A DNA stretch of 64,000 bases, from contig NZ_LKEU01000027.1 of assembly GCF_001766835.1 (NCBI RefSeq), positions 124,001 to 188,000 on the forward strand, given 5' to 3'. Every line of letters begins with the position of its first letter. Positions within the stretch are counted from its first letter, which is position 1. Positions 25,487 through 35,069 of the stretch are shown one piece after another. The DNA is from Acetobacterium wieringae (lineage in GTDB: Bacteria > Bacillota > Clostridia > Eubacteriales > Eubacteriaceae). Both the position numbers and the translations under genes were made by a program. The notes beneath the pieces were generated by a model. It was not told the origin of the DNA, searched no databases, and saw only the letters and a list, made by a program, of their open reading frames with translations.

Positions 25487-27766
25487 ATGGCAAAAAGAAA
25501 AAGTGTCGACCGGCAGGATGCCTATGCCAAAATCACCGGAAAAGCCAAATATGTGAATGATTTATTTTTTCCCGGGATGCTCTATGTGCAAACCGTTAGA
25601 ATTCCGGTTGCCCATGCCAGAATAAAGAAGATTGACGGCACCGAAGCATTACAGCTAAATGGGGTTGTGGGAGTATTCACAGCACAGGATGTACCCGGAA
25701 TCAATCAAAGGCCAAAAGACCGGCCAGTTCTTGCAGCGCACGAAACCAAGTATGCAGGAGATGGCGTGGCTATTGTTGTGGCTGAGACAAAAGAGCAGGC
25801 AATTTTAGGGGCTAAACTGGTCAGGATTGATTTTGAAGAACTGCCTTATGTGATGAACCCGGAGGATGCCTTGAAAGAAGGTGCACCCATTCTCCATGGG
25901 GAAACAAATTTTGCGGCCAGTCATCAGGCTATCAAGGGTAATGTGGAAGCCGGATTTGTAGAAGCAGATCTGATTATTGAACGGGAATATACCACGCAAC
26001 GGGCGATGCATTCGGCAATTGAACCGGATGGCGCCATTGCCATCCCCGAAGCAAACGGGATCTTGCTCTATTGTCCGGGAAAAGGTCCCTTTAATATCAA
26101 GCGGGCAGTAGCATCCCATTGCGGGCTTCATGAAAACCAGGTTCGGGTTATTCAGCCGGCATTAGGTGGGGTGTTCGGCGGCAAGGATTCTGATATCAAT
26201 GTGATTGGCGCCCGGGTTACCATGGCCGCCATGCTGACAAACCGACCCTGTAAAATGATATGGAGCCGGGAAGAGGTGCTTGAAGAGGGAACAAAGCGTC
26301 ATCCCTTCAAATTGCATTATAAGGTTGGCGCAAAACGCGACGGAAAGATCACTGCCATGGAGATCAACGGCCTAGCTGACGTGGGTGCTTACCTCACCAA
26401 AAGTGCTGCCACGGTCTGGCGGGCAACGGTGGAAGCCACCGGGCCTTACAACATTGAAAATATTTTCACCCGGATTGAGGGTGCATTTACCAATAATACC
26501 GTGTCTGATGCAGTTCGTGGTTTCGGTTCCCCCCAGGTCGATTTTGCTTCTGAATCATTAATGAATGAACTGGCAAAAGAATTGGGGTTGGATCCCCTGA
26601 AAATCCGGCGGATCAATGGATTTACCGAAGGTTCCATTACCGCCACCGGCCAGAAGCTGGAGTGCGTGAATCTGATGGCCTGTCTGGATAAGTTGGAAGA
26701 AACATTCCCAGTGAATAAAAAACCATCTGATGTTCCGGTGGGTAAGGTCAGAGGTCGAGGAATATCCTGTATTTTTCGAGGTGAAGCCATGGGTGCCGGA
26801 TTTAAGGAAAAAGATGCGGCAGCAGTGAATTTCAACGTCGAAAAAGACGGAACCATTGTTGTGTACAGTGGGATAACCGAGCAGGGACAGGGAGGCAGCA
26901 ACGTCGTTTTGCAGATTATCAGTGAGACTATGGGTGTCAATATTGAGAATATAAAAATGAGTCCCCTGGATACTGCCTATGTCATTGATAGCGGCGCCAC
27001 GGTAGGCTCACGGGGCACTATCACCTCCGGCAACGCAGCACTGGTTGCAGCGAATGATGCCAAAATGCGAATTGCCACAGTCCTTGCTGAGATGTGGAAA
27101 GTGAATCCGGAAATGATTATTTTTCTGGATAACCGTGTATTCATTGAGGATCAAACCCATTGTTTAAGTTTTAAAGATGCGGTTAACCTGTGTTACACTG
27201 TGATACCTGGGGTTTACGGACATGGCTGGTGGTCTCTGCCACCGGTGTGGTGGGATTTTGACAGCAATTCCGGAGAAACCTATGCGTCCTTTAATTATGG
27301 GGCCTGCGGGGCCGAGGTTGAGATTGATCTGGTATCTGGAAAAGTTGAGGTAACTGAAGTGGTGGCGATTCACGATGTGGGCCGGATTATTAATGAGGAG
27401 GAAGCCAAGGCGCAAATTGCCGGAGGCGTATCCATGGCTTTGGGTCTAGCTCTGAGCGAGACGATTGCTACAAAAAACGGACGTTTAGTGACGACAAATT
27501 TCGATAAATATCTGCTCCAGACAATTATGGATTCTCCGAATATTACTGCTATTCCATTAGAGGCACAACCCGCAAACAATCCTTTAGGGGTTAAAGGGGT
27601 GAGTGAATCGTCCACAGCAACTGTTTCTCCAGCAGTATTCAATGCGATTGAAAATGCTTTAGGGATAAGGCTTAGAAATCTTCCGGCTGATTTGGAGAGT
27701 GTTTTGGCAGCCATAGAAACAAGTGAAAGATTGGGTTATCTTAAAGGAGGCGGGATTCATGAGTAA
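25487..27766 (+). CDS. Molybdenum hydroxylase large subunit (xanthine dehydrogenase/aldehyde oxidase family), copy I
   Basis: A 759-residue molybdopterin-binding subunit. It starts with DAYAKITGKAKYVND and carries the Mo-site motif GGVFGGKD near residue 228, GITEQGQGG near 465, and near the C-terminus GVKGVSESSTATVSPA, whose Glu stands where the catalytic Glu of the family is. It hydroxylates a heterocycle or an aldehyde at the molybdenum centre with water as oxygen source, passing electrons to the FeS and FAD subunits encoded next. Which substrate is not decidable. It overlaps the FAD-subunit start by eight bases. Confidence 0.9.
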   Translation: MAKRKSVDRQDAYAKITGKAKYVNDLFFPGMLYVQTVRIPVAHARIKKIDGTEALQLNGVVGVFTAQDVPGINQRPKDRPVLAAHETKYAGDGVAIVVAETKEQAILGAKLVRIDFEELPYVMNPEDALKEGAPILHGETNFAASHQAIKGNVEAGFVEADLIIEREYTTQRAMHSAIEPDGAIAIPEANGILLYCPGKGPFNIKRAVASHCGLHENQVRVIQPALGGVFGGKDSDINVIGARVTMAAMLTNRPCKMIWSREEVLEEGTKRHPFKLHYKVGAKRDGKITAMEINGLADVGAYLTKSAATVWRATVEATGPYNIENIFTRIEGAFTNNTVSDAVRGFGSPQVDFASESLMNELAKELGLDPLKIRRINGFTEGSITATGQKLECVNLMACLDKLEETFPVNKKPSDVPVGKVRGRGISCIFRGEAMGAGFKEKDAAAVNFNVEKDGTIVVYSGITEQGQGGSNVVLQIISETMGVNIENIKMSPLDTAYVIDSGATVGSRGTITSGNAALVAANDAKMRIATVLAEMWKVNPEMIIFLDNRVFIEDQTHCLSFKDAVNLCYTVIPGVYGHGWWSLPPVWWDFDSNSGETYASFNYGACGAEVEIDLVSGKVEVTEVVAIHDVGRIINEEEAKAQIAGGVSMALGLALSETIATKNGRLVTTNFDKYLLQTIMDSPNITAIPLEAQPANNPLGVKGVSESSTATVSPAVFNAIENALGIRLRNLPADLESVLAAIETSERLGYLKGGGIHE

Positions 27767-28640
27767 TTATTTTTTCCAACCTAAATATTTAAAACAAGCC
27801 CTGGAATATAAACGAGATTACGAAGTGGCAAACTTACTAGCCGGTGGCACGGATCTTGTCATTTCGATGCGCAGCAGAGCAGACCAAAAGCATGAAATAA
27901 TTGATTTATCCAAAATCACAGAGCTGAAAACAATTGAGTTAGATGGTGATGCCATTTGTATTGGTTCCATGGTTACTTTTACGGAGCTAATCGATTCAGA
28001 AATGCTATTTGATAAAGTACCATTTCTCAGCAAGGCGGCTCAGTCTGTGGGTGCGCCTCAGATAAGAAACCGGGGAACGATCGGTGGAAATATTTGTAAT
28101 GCCAGCCCCGCAGCGGATGGCATACCGCCACTTGTCTGTTTGGGAGCACAGGTAAATCTGCAATCCGTGGATGAAAATAATGAGATCCATAATCGCACTT
28201 TACCCATTGAGGCATTTATTTTAAATAAGGGCAAGACCGCCATAAAAAATTATGAAATCTTAACCCATATTTTATTTAATGTGCCTTCAGAAACGGCAAC
28301 AATGGGATTTGATAAAATTGGCAGACGCAATGCATTGGCCATTTCAAGACTCAATGGCGCCTGTATGATTAAAATGGAACAGCAGATCGTTCAGCAGATT
28401 CGTTTTGTTCTGGGGGCAGCAACATCCAAACCGGAGCGTTTTTCTGGAGTAGAAGATTATTTAATAGGAAAAGAATTGACCGTGCTGATTCTAAAAGAAG
28501 CTGGCCGATTGGCATCGGACTATGTATTGGAGAAAACTGGTCGAAGGTCCTCCAGCAACTATAAGTTGCCGGTGATTACAAGTTTTACCGAAGAATTGAT
28601 AAAAAAGACACTAAAAGCAGAGGTGAAGGTAAATGAATAA
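27759..28640 (+). CDS. Molybdenum hydroxylase FAD-binding subunit, copy I
   Basis: A 293-residue FAD subunit (CoxM/XdhB type). The FAD-binding pattern is LLAGGTDLV near residue 28 and RNRGTIGGNICNASPAAD near 105. It takes electrons from the two-[2Fe-2S] subunit and reduces NAD or another acceptor. ATG 27759 follows AAAGGAGG and overlaps the preceding stop (ATGAGTAA); an upstream ORF extension is only a frame shadow. It overlaps the next gene by eight bases. Subunit order here is large, FAD, FeS. Confidence 0.9.
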   Translation: MSNYFFQPKYLKQALEYKRDYEVANLLAGGTDLVISMRSRADQKHEIIDLSKITELKTIELDGDAICIGSMVTFTELIDSEMLFDKVPFLSKAAQSVGAPQIRNRGTIGGNICNASPAADGIPPLVCLGAQVNLQSVDENNEIHNRTLPIEAFILNKGKTAIKNYEILTHILFNVPSETATMGFDKIGRRNALAISRLNGACMIKMEQQIVQQIRFVLGAATSKPERFSGVEDYLIGKELTVLILKEAGRLASDYVLEKTGRRSSSNYKLPVITSFTEELIKKTLKAEVKVNE

Positions 28641-29103
28641 AATAGAAATACGGCTTAAAGTAAACGACAAAGAAATTTGTATGAATGTTGACCCGACCAT
28701 GACACTGCTTGAACTGCTCAGGAATAAACTTTTGCTCACTGGTACAAAAGAAGGTTGCAGTACCGGTGAATGCGGGGCCTGTACGGTTTTAATGGATGGG
28801 ATTGCCGTGAATGCCTGTCTGGTATTGGTAGCCCAGGTCAATCAATCTGAGATTATTACAATTGAAGCATTGGAACAGGATGGGCAACTGGACCGTCTCC
28901 AGCAATCTTTTATCGAAAATCATGCCGTACAATGCGGTTTTTGCACTCCGGGTATGTTAATGAGTGCAAAAGCATTGTTGCTTAAAAACCCCAATCCCAC
29001 AGAAGCAGAAATAAAAATCGGGCTTTCTGGAAATCTTTGCAGATGCACCGGTTATGGAAATATTGTGAAAGCGGTTGAAGGGGCGATTGAATCAAAACAC
29101 TAA
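28633..29103 (+). CDS. Molybdenum hydroxylase [2Fe-2S] subunit, copy I
   Basis: A 156-residue subunit with the two cluster sets of this family: the plant-ferredoxin-type cluster (CSTGECGACTVLMDG, near residues 45-60) and the helical cluster (CGFCTPGML near 98 and CRCTGY near 135). It carries electrons from the molybdenum site to the FAD subunit. It is the last gene of the AraC-associated operon; the following 212 bases contain the promoter of a GntR gene and no clear terminator. Confidence 0.92.
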   Translation: MNKIEIRLKVNDKEICMNVDPTMTLLELLRNKLLLTGTKEGCSTGECGACTVLMDGIAVNACLVLVAQVNQSEIITIEALEQDGQLDRLQQSFIENHAVQCGFCTPGMLMSAKALLLKNPNPTEAEIKIGLSGNLCRCTGYGNIVKAVEGAIESKH

Positions 29104-29249
29104 TGATCAGATAAAATGAAAAATTAGTTGCATTTAAAAAAACATCAGATAATAAGATCCTGACCATATCTATTGGTGATATAGACGATATGTTATATTA
29201 ACCATATTTAAAAATAACGCAAAAAATGCATTAACGATGATAGATAATT

Positions 29250-29277
29250 TTGACAAGTAGGGAATATATGCTATAAT
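29250..29277 (+). promoter_or_regulatory. Promoter of the GntR gene
   Basis: TTGACA (29250-29255), 16 bases, TATAAT (29272-29277): both hexamers perfect. Confidence 0.8.
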
Positions 29278-29315
29278 GAATCATTATTCAAAGTTATAGC
29301 AAGGAGTTATCTATT

Positions 29316-29972
29316 GTGGTGGAATCAGACGGAAAATTAAAAAAAAGAACTTTATATAGTGATGAAATACGAGAAGTAATCAAACAGGCGATCATCAGCG
29401 AGGAGTTAAAACCCGGAGAACGGGTGGTAGAAACCCGCTGGGCGAAAAAATTGGGGGTATCTCAGTCACCGGTAAGAGAAGCTATCCGCGACCTTGAAAT
29501 GATGGGCTTTATTGAAAATCGCCCTTATCAGGGAGCCTTTGTGCGCAAAATGGATAAGAAAGATGTGATTGATGCTTATTATGTCCGGGAAGCTCTGGAG
29601 ATGGCCGCCATGCGCTATGCCGTTGAAGTCATTACCGATGATCAGCTGGAGGATATCCTCAATGTAATGGATGAAATGAAACAAGCGGTTAAAGATGGAA
29701 ACTTTGAACTTTTTGTTGAAAAAGACAGCTTGTTCCACGAAAAAATTATGGAAATCTCTAATAATGAGCTGCTAATCAAGCTTTGGAATCAATGTAAAAT
29801 ACGGGAATATACCAGTATTAGTGCCTGGATTTCAGATCTTACTTTGGAAACATTAGCTGAACGGCATAATAGTCTTTATCAGGCATTAAAAACAAGAAGT
29901 AAAGAAATGGCCATGGAAGCGGTCACCGAGCATTTTGAAGTATTGATTGAAGAAATGAATAATATTTCCTGA
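29316..29972 (+). CDS. GntR-family (FCD/FadR-type) transcriptional regulator
   Basis: A 218-residue regulator: winged HTH (about 12-78, LKPGERVVETRWAKKLGVSQSPVREAIRDLE pattern with the family's SxSPVREAIRxLE) and an all-helical FCD ligand domain (about 88-210, with VREALE, MDEMKQA and DSLFHEKIMEIS, the metal/ligand helices). FCD regulators usually respond to organic acids. It lies between the two molybdenum hydroxylase operons and may regulate either. GTG 29316 is nine bases after AAGGAG; its own promoter is strong. A large terminator follows. Confidence 0.88.
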   Translation: MVESDGKLKKRTLYSDEIREVIKQAIISEELKPGERVVETRWAKKLGVSQSPVREAIRDLEMMGFIENRPYQGAFVRKMDKKDVIDAYYVREALEMAAMRYAVEVITDDQLEDILNVMDEMKQAVKDGNFELFVEKDSLFHEKIMEISNNELLIKLWNQCKIREYTSISAWISDLTLETLAERHNSLYQALKTRSKEMAMEAVTEHFEVLIEEMNNIS

Positions 29973-30008
29973 CAAGAGGAAGTTGAGAAGAACAATAAAA
30001 AAAATTCG

Positions 30009-30080
30009 AATCTGTTTAACAGAAATTCGCATAATGATTAAAGAGTAGTCATTGTGCGAGTTCTGTTAAACAGATTTTTT
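30009..30080 (+). terminator. Terminator after the GntR gene
   Basis: AATCTGTTTAACAGAA (30009-30024) pairs with TTCTGTTAAACAGATT (30061-30076) plus inner ATTCGCATAATGA-type pairing, then eight Ts. Confidence 0.9.
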
Positions 30081-30119
30081 TTACGTAAAATTAATTATAC
30101 AAAATTTGCGAAATATCAT

Positions 30120-30148
30120 TTGACATTAGCAAAGGGAGGTGTTACTAT
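30120..30148 (+). promoter_or_regulatory. Promoter of the second molybdenum hydroxylase operon
   Basis: TTGACA (30120-30125), 17 bases, TACTAT (30143-30148; 4 of 6). The operator-like palindrome at 30160-30175 lies near +5 to +20. Confidence 0.6.
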
Positions 30149-30159
30149 TCATCTATAAA

Positions 30160-30175
30160 ATATAATCGATTATAT
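30160..30175. promoter_or_regulatory. Operator-like palindrome ATATAATCGATTATAT
   Basis: Perfect 16-base palindrome with the same AATCGATT centre as the sites near 19873 and 22270. Confidence 0.65.
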
Positions 30176-30349
30176 ATAATATTTAAAAAATTATGCCGTA
30201 CAAAGGAAAATTAAAATATTGTATGAATAGCAATGGTATGAAAACGCTAATTTTTGTAGTACTTAAAGCGCTGCTGATGAATGCTAAAAATTCTATTGTT
30301 AGTTTTTCAAGTATTTTTAAATTTTTACTTTAAATTTGGAGGTTCAATT

Positions 30350-32728
30350 ATGTCTGATTGTGAAAAGACCAATTACATTGGAAAAAGTGTTCAAAGAGTC
30401 GACGTATACGAAAAGGCGACTGGTAAAGCAAAGTACTTTGAGGACTATCAGGTTCAGTATCGGGATTTGTTGCATGTAAAGGTTTTACGGAGTCCGCATG
30501 CCCATGCAAAAATTGTGAGTATTGATGCGAGTGCAGCTGAGGCGCTACCAGGTGTTGCAACTGTTGTAAAAGGAAGTGATCCTGATATTGCATGGGCGGA
30601 TATCCCTTATGCGTCAAGTTATTATGGAAATCCGGCAAAAGATGAAGTTATCTGGGCGGGGCAGGCTGTTGTGGCGGTGGCTGCAGAAAGTATCGAAATT
30701 GCTGAGCAGGCATTGGAACTGGTGAAGGTGGTATATGAAGAATTGCCTTATGTAGTTGATCAGCGCGAAGCCTTCAAAGCGGATGCCGTATCGGTTACCA
30801 GTCCAGAATTGGGAATTGCTGCTGGCTATGGTGGGGTTCAACCAGAAGGTCCGAATGTAATGGGGAGTTACAAATTAACCCATGGTGATGTCGAAAAAGC
30901 TTTTGCTGAAGCGGATGTAATCGTTGAAGAAGAGTATCAGGCTGGTAAAAAATCAACCTCCCAAATCGAGTGTAACGGTAGCATTGTTGAATACCACGAA
31001 GGTGGTGGGGTGACTATTATTACCAATGGTTGTGGAGTTCACGGGGTTGTCAAGAATCATATTCTAACCATGTATCCACAGCTTTCATCAAATAAGGTTC
31101 GGGTTATTCAACCGGTTACTGGTGGTAGCTTCGGCAATCGTTTGTTTCCTCTGGTAGAACCCTTGGCAGTGTTGATGGCCTTAAGAACAAAAAGAACCGT
31201 TTCATATGTTTTAACCCGAAAAGAAATGTATACGTCATCACCATCGAATTGGCCGGTCTACACCAAATTAAAATTGGGAGCAAAAAAAGATGGTACTATC
31301 ATTGCTGAAAAACTTGAGCTAGTAGAGGATGCCGGGGCTCAAATCCGGGGTTATTTTGATGGCCGCCTATCTTCTTCCGGTTTAATGTGTGTCTACAACA
31401 TTCCCAATGTTCAATGCGATTCGTATGCAGTACGAACTAACACTATGCCATGCGCACCATATCGTGGACTGGGTTGTGCTGAATCAGAATGGGCAATGGA
31501 AAATTTGATCGATGTATTAGCTGAAAAACTGGATATGGATCCGTTGGAGATTCGCTTAAAAAATATTTTAAAGAAAGGCGAAACCAATCCTTATGGCGAA
31601 AAAGTGACCAGTATTGGTTTGGGAAGATGCCTGGAAGCAGTTGCCGATGCCATTAATATTGATGAACCTTGCCAACAGGATGGTGGTCCATGGAAATATG
31701 GAAAAGGAATTGCGGCTGCTGGAAAACAAAATACACCACTTGGGCGAGCCGAAGCGGATTGTCTGGTTCATAGTGATGGTAGCATCGAATTACTGGTCAG
31801 CTGTGATGAACAGGGGATGGGAGTTCAGACAACCCTCAGACAAATGGCAGCAACGGAATTCCAGATTGATATTGAAAAAGTAAAAGTTACCAGAGCAGAC
31901 ACAGCGATAACACCGTATGATAATTTTGGAGCCTCCAGTCGAACCACCTACACAACCGGGAATGCTGTGATCATTGCCTGTCAGGATGCCATCGACCAGT
32001 TAAAGGAAGCAGCTGGTCGGAAAGTTGGTCTGGCCAAGAAACAGGTGACCATTAAAAATGGTAAAGCTTATTTTGTCGGATCAAATATTGAGTCTATTGA
32101 TATTGCTGATCTGTATGAACCGTTTAGTTTCTTCACTCAACAGACCTGGGGTCTTTTAAAAGGAACACCAGTCAGAGGACGCGGGGTGTTTTGTCCAGCG
32201 CCTGCAGTTGAGTGGTTTGGGCCTGGTCATGAAGATGGACGGACACCGAGAATGTGGAACTGGTATCAGTACAGTGCTTTTGGTGCTGAAGTTGCTGTGA
32301 ATGAAGAAACCGGGCAAATTAAAATTTTGAAGCTGATGAGCACCGCTGATACCGGTAATCCGATTAATCCAAAACTGGTTGAAGGTCAGATTGATGGTGG
32401 TGTGATTATGGCCTTGGGATTCTCCATCATGGATCATCACATGTTCCAGGACGGTAAAATGATGAATCCTAATATGTCAGACTACCGTTTGCCAACAACT
32501 CTGGAAACACCACTTCAGAAAAACTTTATGCGGGCAATTCTTCCAGATCCATTGCCAGATGGCCCATTTAACGCGAAAGGGATGGCAGAATCGATTATGA
32601 TTCCGGTTGGACCGGCTATTGCCGCAGCCATCTATCAGGCCATTGGGGTAAGACCGACAGAAATGCCAATGACAGCAGAAAGAGTATTGAAATTGATTAA
32701 AGATAAGGAGGCCAGTGATGCAAAATAG
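30350..32728 (+). CDS. Molybdenum hydroxylase large subunit, copy II
   Basis: A 792-residue molybdopterin subunit, diverged from copy I. It begins SVQRVDVYEKATGKAKYFED and has PVTGGSFGNRLFPL at the Mo-binding loop, where copy I has GGVFGGKD, GMGVQTTLRQ in the third domain, and GMAESIMIPVGPAIAAA near the end with the catalytic-position Glu. The changed Mo loop suggests another substrate than copy I. ATG 30350 follows GGAGG; the upstream extension from 30281 is noncoding. It overlaps the FeS-subunit gene by 11 bases. Confidence 0.9.
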   Translation: MSDCEKTNYIGKSVQRVDVYEKATGKAKYFEDYQVQYRDLLHVKVLRSPHAHAKIVSIDASAAEALPGVATVVKGSDPDIAWADIPYASSYYGNPAKDEVIWAGQAVVAVAAESIEIAEQALELVKVVYEELPYVVDQREAFKADAVSVTSPELGIAAGYGGVQPEGPNVMGSYKLTHGDVEKAFAEADVIVEEEYQAGKKSTSQIECNGSIVEYHEGGGVTIITNGCGVHGVVKNHILTMYPQLSSNKVRVIQPVTGGSFGNRLFPLVEPLAVLMALRTKRTVSYVLTRKEMYTSSPSNWPVYTKLKLGAKKDGTIIAEKLELVEDAGAQIRGYFDGRLSSSGLMCVYNIPNVQCDSYAVRTNTMPCAPYRGLGCAESEWAMENLIDVLAEKLDMDPLEIRLKNILKKGETNPYGEKVTSIGLGRCLEAVADAINIDEPCQQDGGPWKYGKGIAAAGKQNTPLGRAEADCLVHSDGSIELLVSCDEQGMGVQTTLRQMAATEFQIDIEKVKVTRADTAITPYDNFGASSRTTYTTGNAVIIACQDAIDQLKEAAGRKVGLAKKQVTIKNGKAYFVGSNIESIDIADLYEPFSFFTQQTWGLLKGTPVRGRGVFCPAPAVEWFGPGHEDGRTPRMWNWYQYSAFGAEVAVNEETGQIKILKLMSTADTGNPINPKLVEGQIDGGVIMALGFSIMDHHMFQDGKMMNPNMSDYRLPTTLETPLQKNFMRAILPDPLPDGPFNAKGMAESIMIPVGPAIAAAIYQAIGVRPTEMPMTAERVLKLIKDKEASDAK

Positions 32729-33215
32729 AGCAAATTATATTCAAGTTGAGTGTGAAATAAATGGAAAGGCAGTCGATTTACTAGTCTCACCAGATCGGAC
32801 TGTGGTTGACGTTCTAAGAAACGAGCTGGGTTTGACAGGAACAAAGCAAGGGTGCGATGATGGCAATTGTGGTGCCTGCACCATTCTGGTTGATGGGAAA
32901 GCGGCAAAAAGTTGTTCGATGCTGATTGGACAGGCGAGAAATAAAAAAATAACGACCATTGAAGGAGTGAGCAATGGTGATGTGCTCCATCCGATGCAGC
33001 AGGCATTTATTGATCACTTTGCGATTCAGTGTGGCTTCTGCACACCTGGTATGATTATGACGGCGATTGCTATTTTAAATGAGAATCCCAACGCCACCGA
33101 AGAAGATATTCGGGAAGGACTACATGGGAATTTATGTCGCTGCACCGGTTATGTAAAAGTGGTTGAAGCCATTGAAGATGCACGCGATAAGATTAATGCC
33201 GGGGGTGTGAACTAA
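32718..33215 (+). CDS. Molybdenum hydroxylase [2Fe-2S] subunit, copy II
   Basis: A 165-residue subunit with [15 protein letters not shown] and CGFCTPGMI then CRCTGY, the two [2Fe-2S] centres of the family. ATG 32718 has AAGGAGG upstream. It overlaps both neighbours (ATG inside the previous stop region; TAATG at its end), so the three subunits are tightly coupled. The order large, FeS, FAD differs from copy I, so the two operons were not formed by simple recent duplication. Confidence 0.92.
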   Translation: MQNRANYIQVECEINGKAVDLLVSPDRTVVDVLRNELGLTGTKQGCDDGNCGACTILVDGKAAKSCSMLIGQARNKKITTIEGVSNGDVLHPMQQAFIDHFAIQCGFCTPGMIMTAIAILNENPNATEEDIREGLHGNLCRCTGYVKVVEAIEDARDKINAGGVN

Positions 33216-34084
33216 TGAAATTTAATGCATATTACGAACCGAAAACTGTTGAAGAATGTGTCCAAATTTTAAGCGAGCAGGGATCAGATGTTAAAATGCT
33301 GGCCGGTGGAACCGACCTGGTTATTCGCTTAAGAAGCCGTGCGCTAAAACCAAAAACAGTGGTGAGTTTAAATGCCATTCCTGAATTAAGCGAAGTTTCT
33401 TTAAAAGAAGATGGCCTTTATATCGGTGCCATGGCTCGTCTGATGGATGTTTCCAAATCAGAACTGTTAACGGGTGCCTGGAAAATTGTTAAAACCGGTG
33501 CCGGAAATGTATCCAGCATGCAGGTCCGAAATATTGCCACCCTTGGTGGAAACAGCTGTAATGCATCGCCCAGTGCTGATACCGTTCCGGGTTTGGTCGT
33601 TTCCGGAGCAATTGCCAACATCGTTGGCAAAAATGGCAACAGAAGTGTTCTTCTGGAAGAATTCTTTACCGGCCCGGGCAAAACTGTGTTAGCCGATGAC
33701 GAAATGCTGGTCAGTTTTAAGATCCCTAAATATGCCGACAAAACCGGCGCTGTTTACAAAAAATATTCAATTCGGGGCGATACGGACATCGCCATTATCG
33801 GTGTCGCCGGAAAAGTCACCTTGAATGCGCAAGATGAAGTGGTGGATGTAAAAATCGCTCTGGGTGGTGTCGCCCCAACTGTCATCCGGGTGCCAAAAGC
33901 GGAAGCCCTATTATCAGGAAAGAAGCTAACCGATCAATTAATTGAAGAAGCAGCAGTGATCGCTTCAGAGTCGTGTACACCGATAACCGATGCTCGTGCG
34001 ACAAAAGAGTATCGAAAAGAAATGGTCAAGGTATGGGTACGACATGTACTAAAGGATGCGGCACAGGAAGCTCAAAAAAACTAA
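33215..34084 (+). CDS. Molybdenum hydroxylase FAD-binding subunit, copy II
   Basis: A 289-residue FAD subunit with LAGGTDLVIRLRSR near residue 30 and VRNIATLGGNSCNASPSADT near 105, matching the FAD-binding PCMH fold and the CO-dehydrogenase-type flavoprotein C-terminus. It begins in the TAATG overlap and is followed by a strong terminator, which separates the hydroxylase from the metabolic genes downstream. Confidence 0.92.
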   Translation: MKFNAYYEPKTVEECVQILSEQGSDVKMLAGGTDLVIRLRSRALKPKTVVSLNAIPELSEVSLKEDGLYIGAMARLMDVSKSELLTGAWKIVKTGAGNVSSMQVRNIATLGGNSCNASPSADTVPGLVVSGAIANIVGKNGNRSVLLEEFFTGPGKTVLADDEMLVSFKIPKYADKTGAVYKKYSIRGDTDIAIIGVAGKVTLNAQDEVVDVKIALGGVAPTVIRVPKAEALLSGKKLTDQLIEEAAVIASESCTPITDARATKEYRKEMVKVWVRHVLKDAAQEAQKN

Positions 34085-34091
34085 GCCAGTT

Positions 34092-34135
34092 AAGGAGCAG
34101 AAATGATGCCGCAAGGCATCGCTGCTCCTTTTTTT
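34092..34135 (+). terminator. Terminator after the second molybdenum hydroxylase
   Basis: AAGGAGCAG (34092-34100) pairs with CTGCTCCTT (34122-34130), inner GATGCC/GGCATC, then a T-run. Confidence 0.92.
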
Positions 34136-34175
34136 ACAAATAAATCAACCTCACCTGTTGAGAAAGGAAATTAAA

Positions 34176-35024
34176 ATGGAAAAACTAACACCAAATGTTT
34201 ATACCGAAACAAAGATTCGGGGGTGTAACCCAAGTATTGTTTTTACCAAAGAAGGATCAGTGTTTATCGATAACGCTCAGTGGTTAAGCAGTTTGCTTGA
34301 GATGATCGCCTTTGCTGAGCAAAAAGGGCCCATTAAATACATGATTAATACCGAACCACATATTGACCATATTTTTGGGAATCATTGGTTTGCCGGTAAA
34401 TGCCCAATTATCGGACACGAAGCGATGAACAAAGATTTCTTTCTGGTGCCGGGGGAAATGGACGGCTATGACTACAGTGTTGATGTACTAACCCGCCAGG
34501 ATCCCAAGGGGCTGGAATTAATGCCCTCCCGAGAAGATTACATTATTAACAAACCGCAGATTACCTTTTCAAAAGATCTGTCCCTGAAAGTTGGAGATCA
34601 CACTTTTAAGCTGTATCACACACCAGGACACTCGGATTCGCAGATTGCCGTACATGTACCAGAGGAACGAACCGTATTTGTCGGAGATACTGTCTTTTCC
34701 GATTGTCAAATCTGGATCCACTCGGCTAATATCGATGAACTGATTGCATCACTTAAGTTTATCTACTCTCTGGATGTGGATCACGTTGTCCCGGGACATG
34801 GTCCGGTTGTTAAAAAGTCATATATTATGAACCAGCTCTCGTTTATTTATGAATGGATCACAGCGGTTGCCGATGGTATAAAAAATGGCTGGACTCAGGA
34901 AGAGTGTATCGCACGGATCAGCTTTGCCAACCGATGCCCGGTGGATATTGGTCAGGATGAAATGATGGAATACATTCAACGAACAAATATCATCAAGTGT
35001 TACAACTACTTAACCCAGGGATAA
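34176..35024 (+). CDS. Metallo-beta-lactamase-fold hydrolase with altered metal motif
   Basis: A 282-residue MBL-fold protein. The usual HxHxDH metal motif is Glu60-Pro-His62-Ile-Asp64-His65, so the first His is Glu. The later ligands look normal: HTPGHSDSQ near residue 148, VFVGDTVFSD near 168 and VPGHGPV near 207. A natural replacement could change metal number or chemistry; relatives hydrolyse thioesters, lactones or phosphodiesters. It sits between a terminator and the dehydrogenase genes and probably opens a ring or ester in the pathway. ATG 34176 follows AAAGGAAA. Confidence 0.82.
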   Translation: MEKLTPNVYTETKIRGCNPSIVFTKEGSVFIDNAQWLSSLLEMIAFAEQKGPIKYMINTEPHIDHIFGNHWFAGKCPIIGHEAMNKDFFLVPGEMDGYDYSVDVLTRQDPKGLELMPSREDYIINKPQITFSKDLSLKVGDHTFKLYHTPGHSDSQIAVHVPEERTVFVGDTVFSDCQIWIHSANIDELIASLKFIYSLDVDHVVPGHGPVVKKSYIMNQLSFIYEWITAVADGIKNGWTQEECIARISFANRCPVDIGQDEMMEYIQRTNIIKCYNYLTQG

Positions 35025-35069
35025 GCGACCGAGCGTTTTTCTAAAAGAAAAAAGGAGGCTATTTTACAG

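Larger units (their letters stand above)
29973..30349. other. 377-base gap: terminator, promoter, operator, leader; no gene seen
   Basis: Holds a long terminator (30009-30080), a promoter (30120-30148), the TAATCGATTA palindrome (30160-30175) and about 170 bases of untranslated leader. The ORF open from 30281 into the large subunit lacks a ribosome site and is AT-rich noncoding sequence. No molybdenum-cofactor riboswitch was recognised, but a covariance search is needed. Confidence 0.5.

Noticed and set aside
30281-30349. N-terminal extension of Mo hydroxylase copy II (hydrophobic)
   Set aside because: Could look like a signal peptide, but it has no ribosome site, is AT-rich leader sequence, and GGAGG lies before ATG 30350. 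These enzymes are cytoplasmic.
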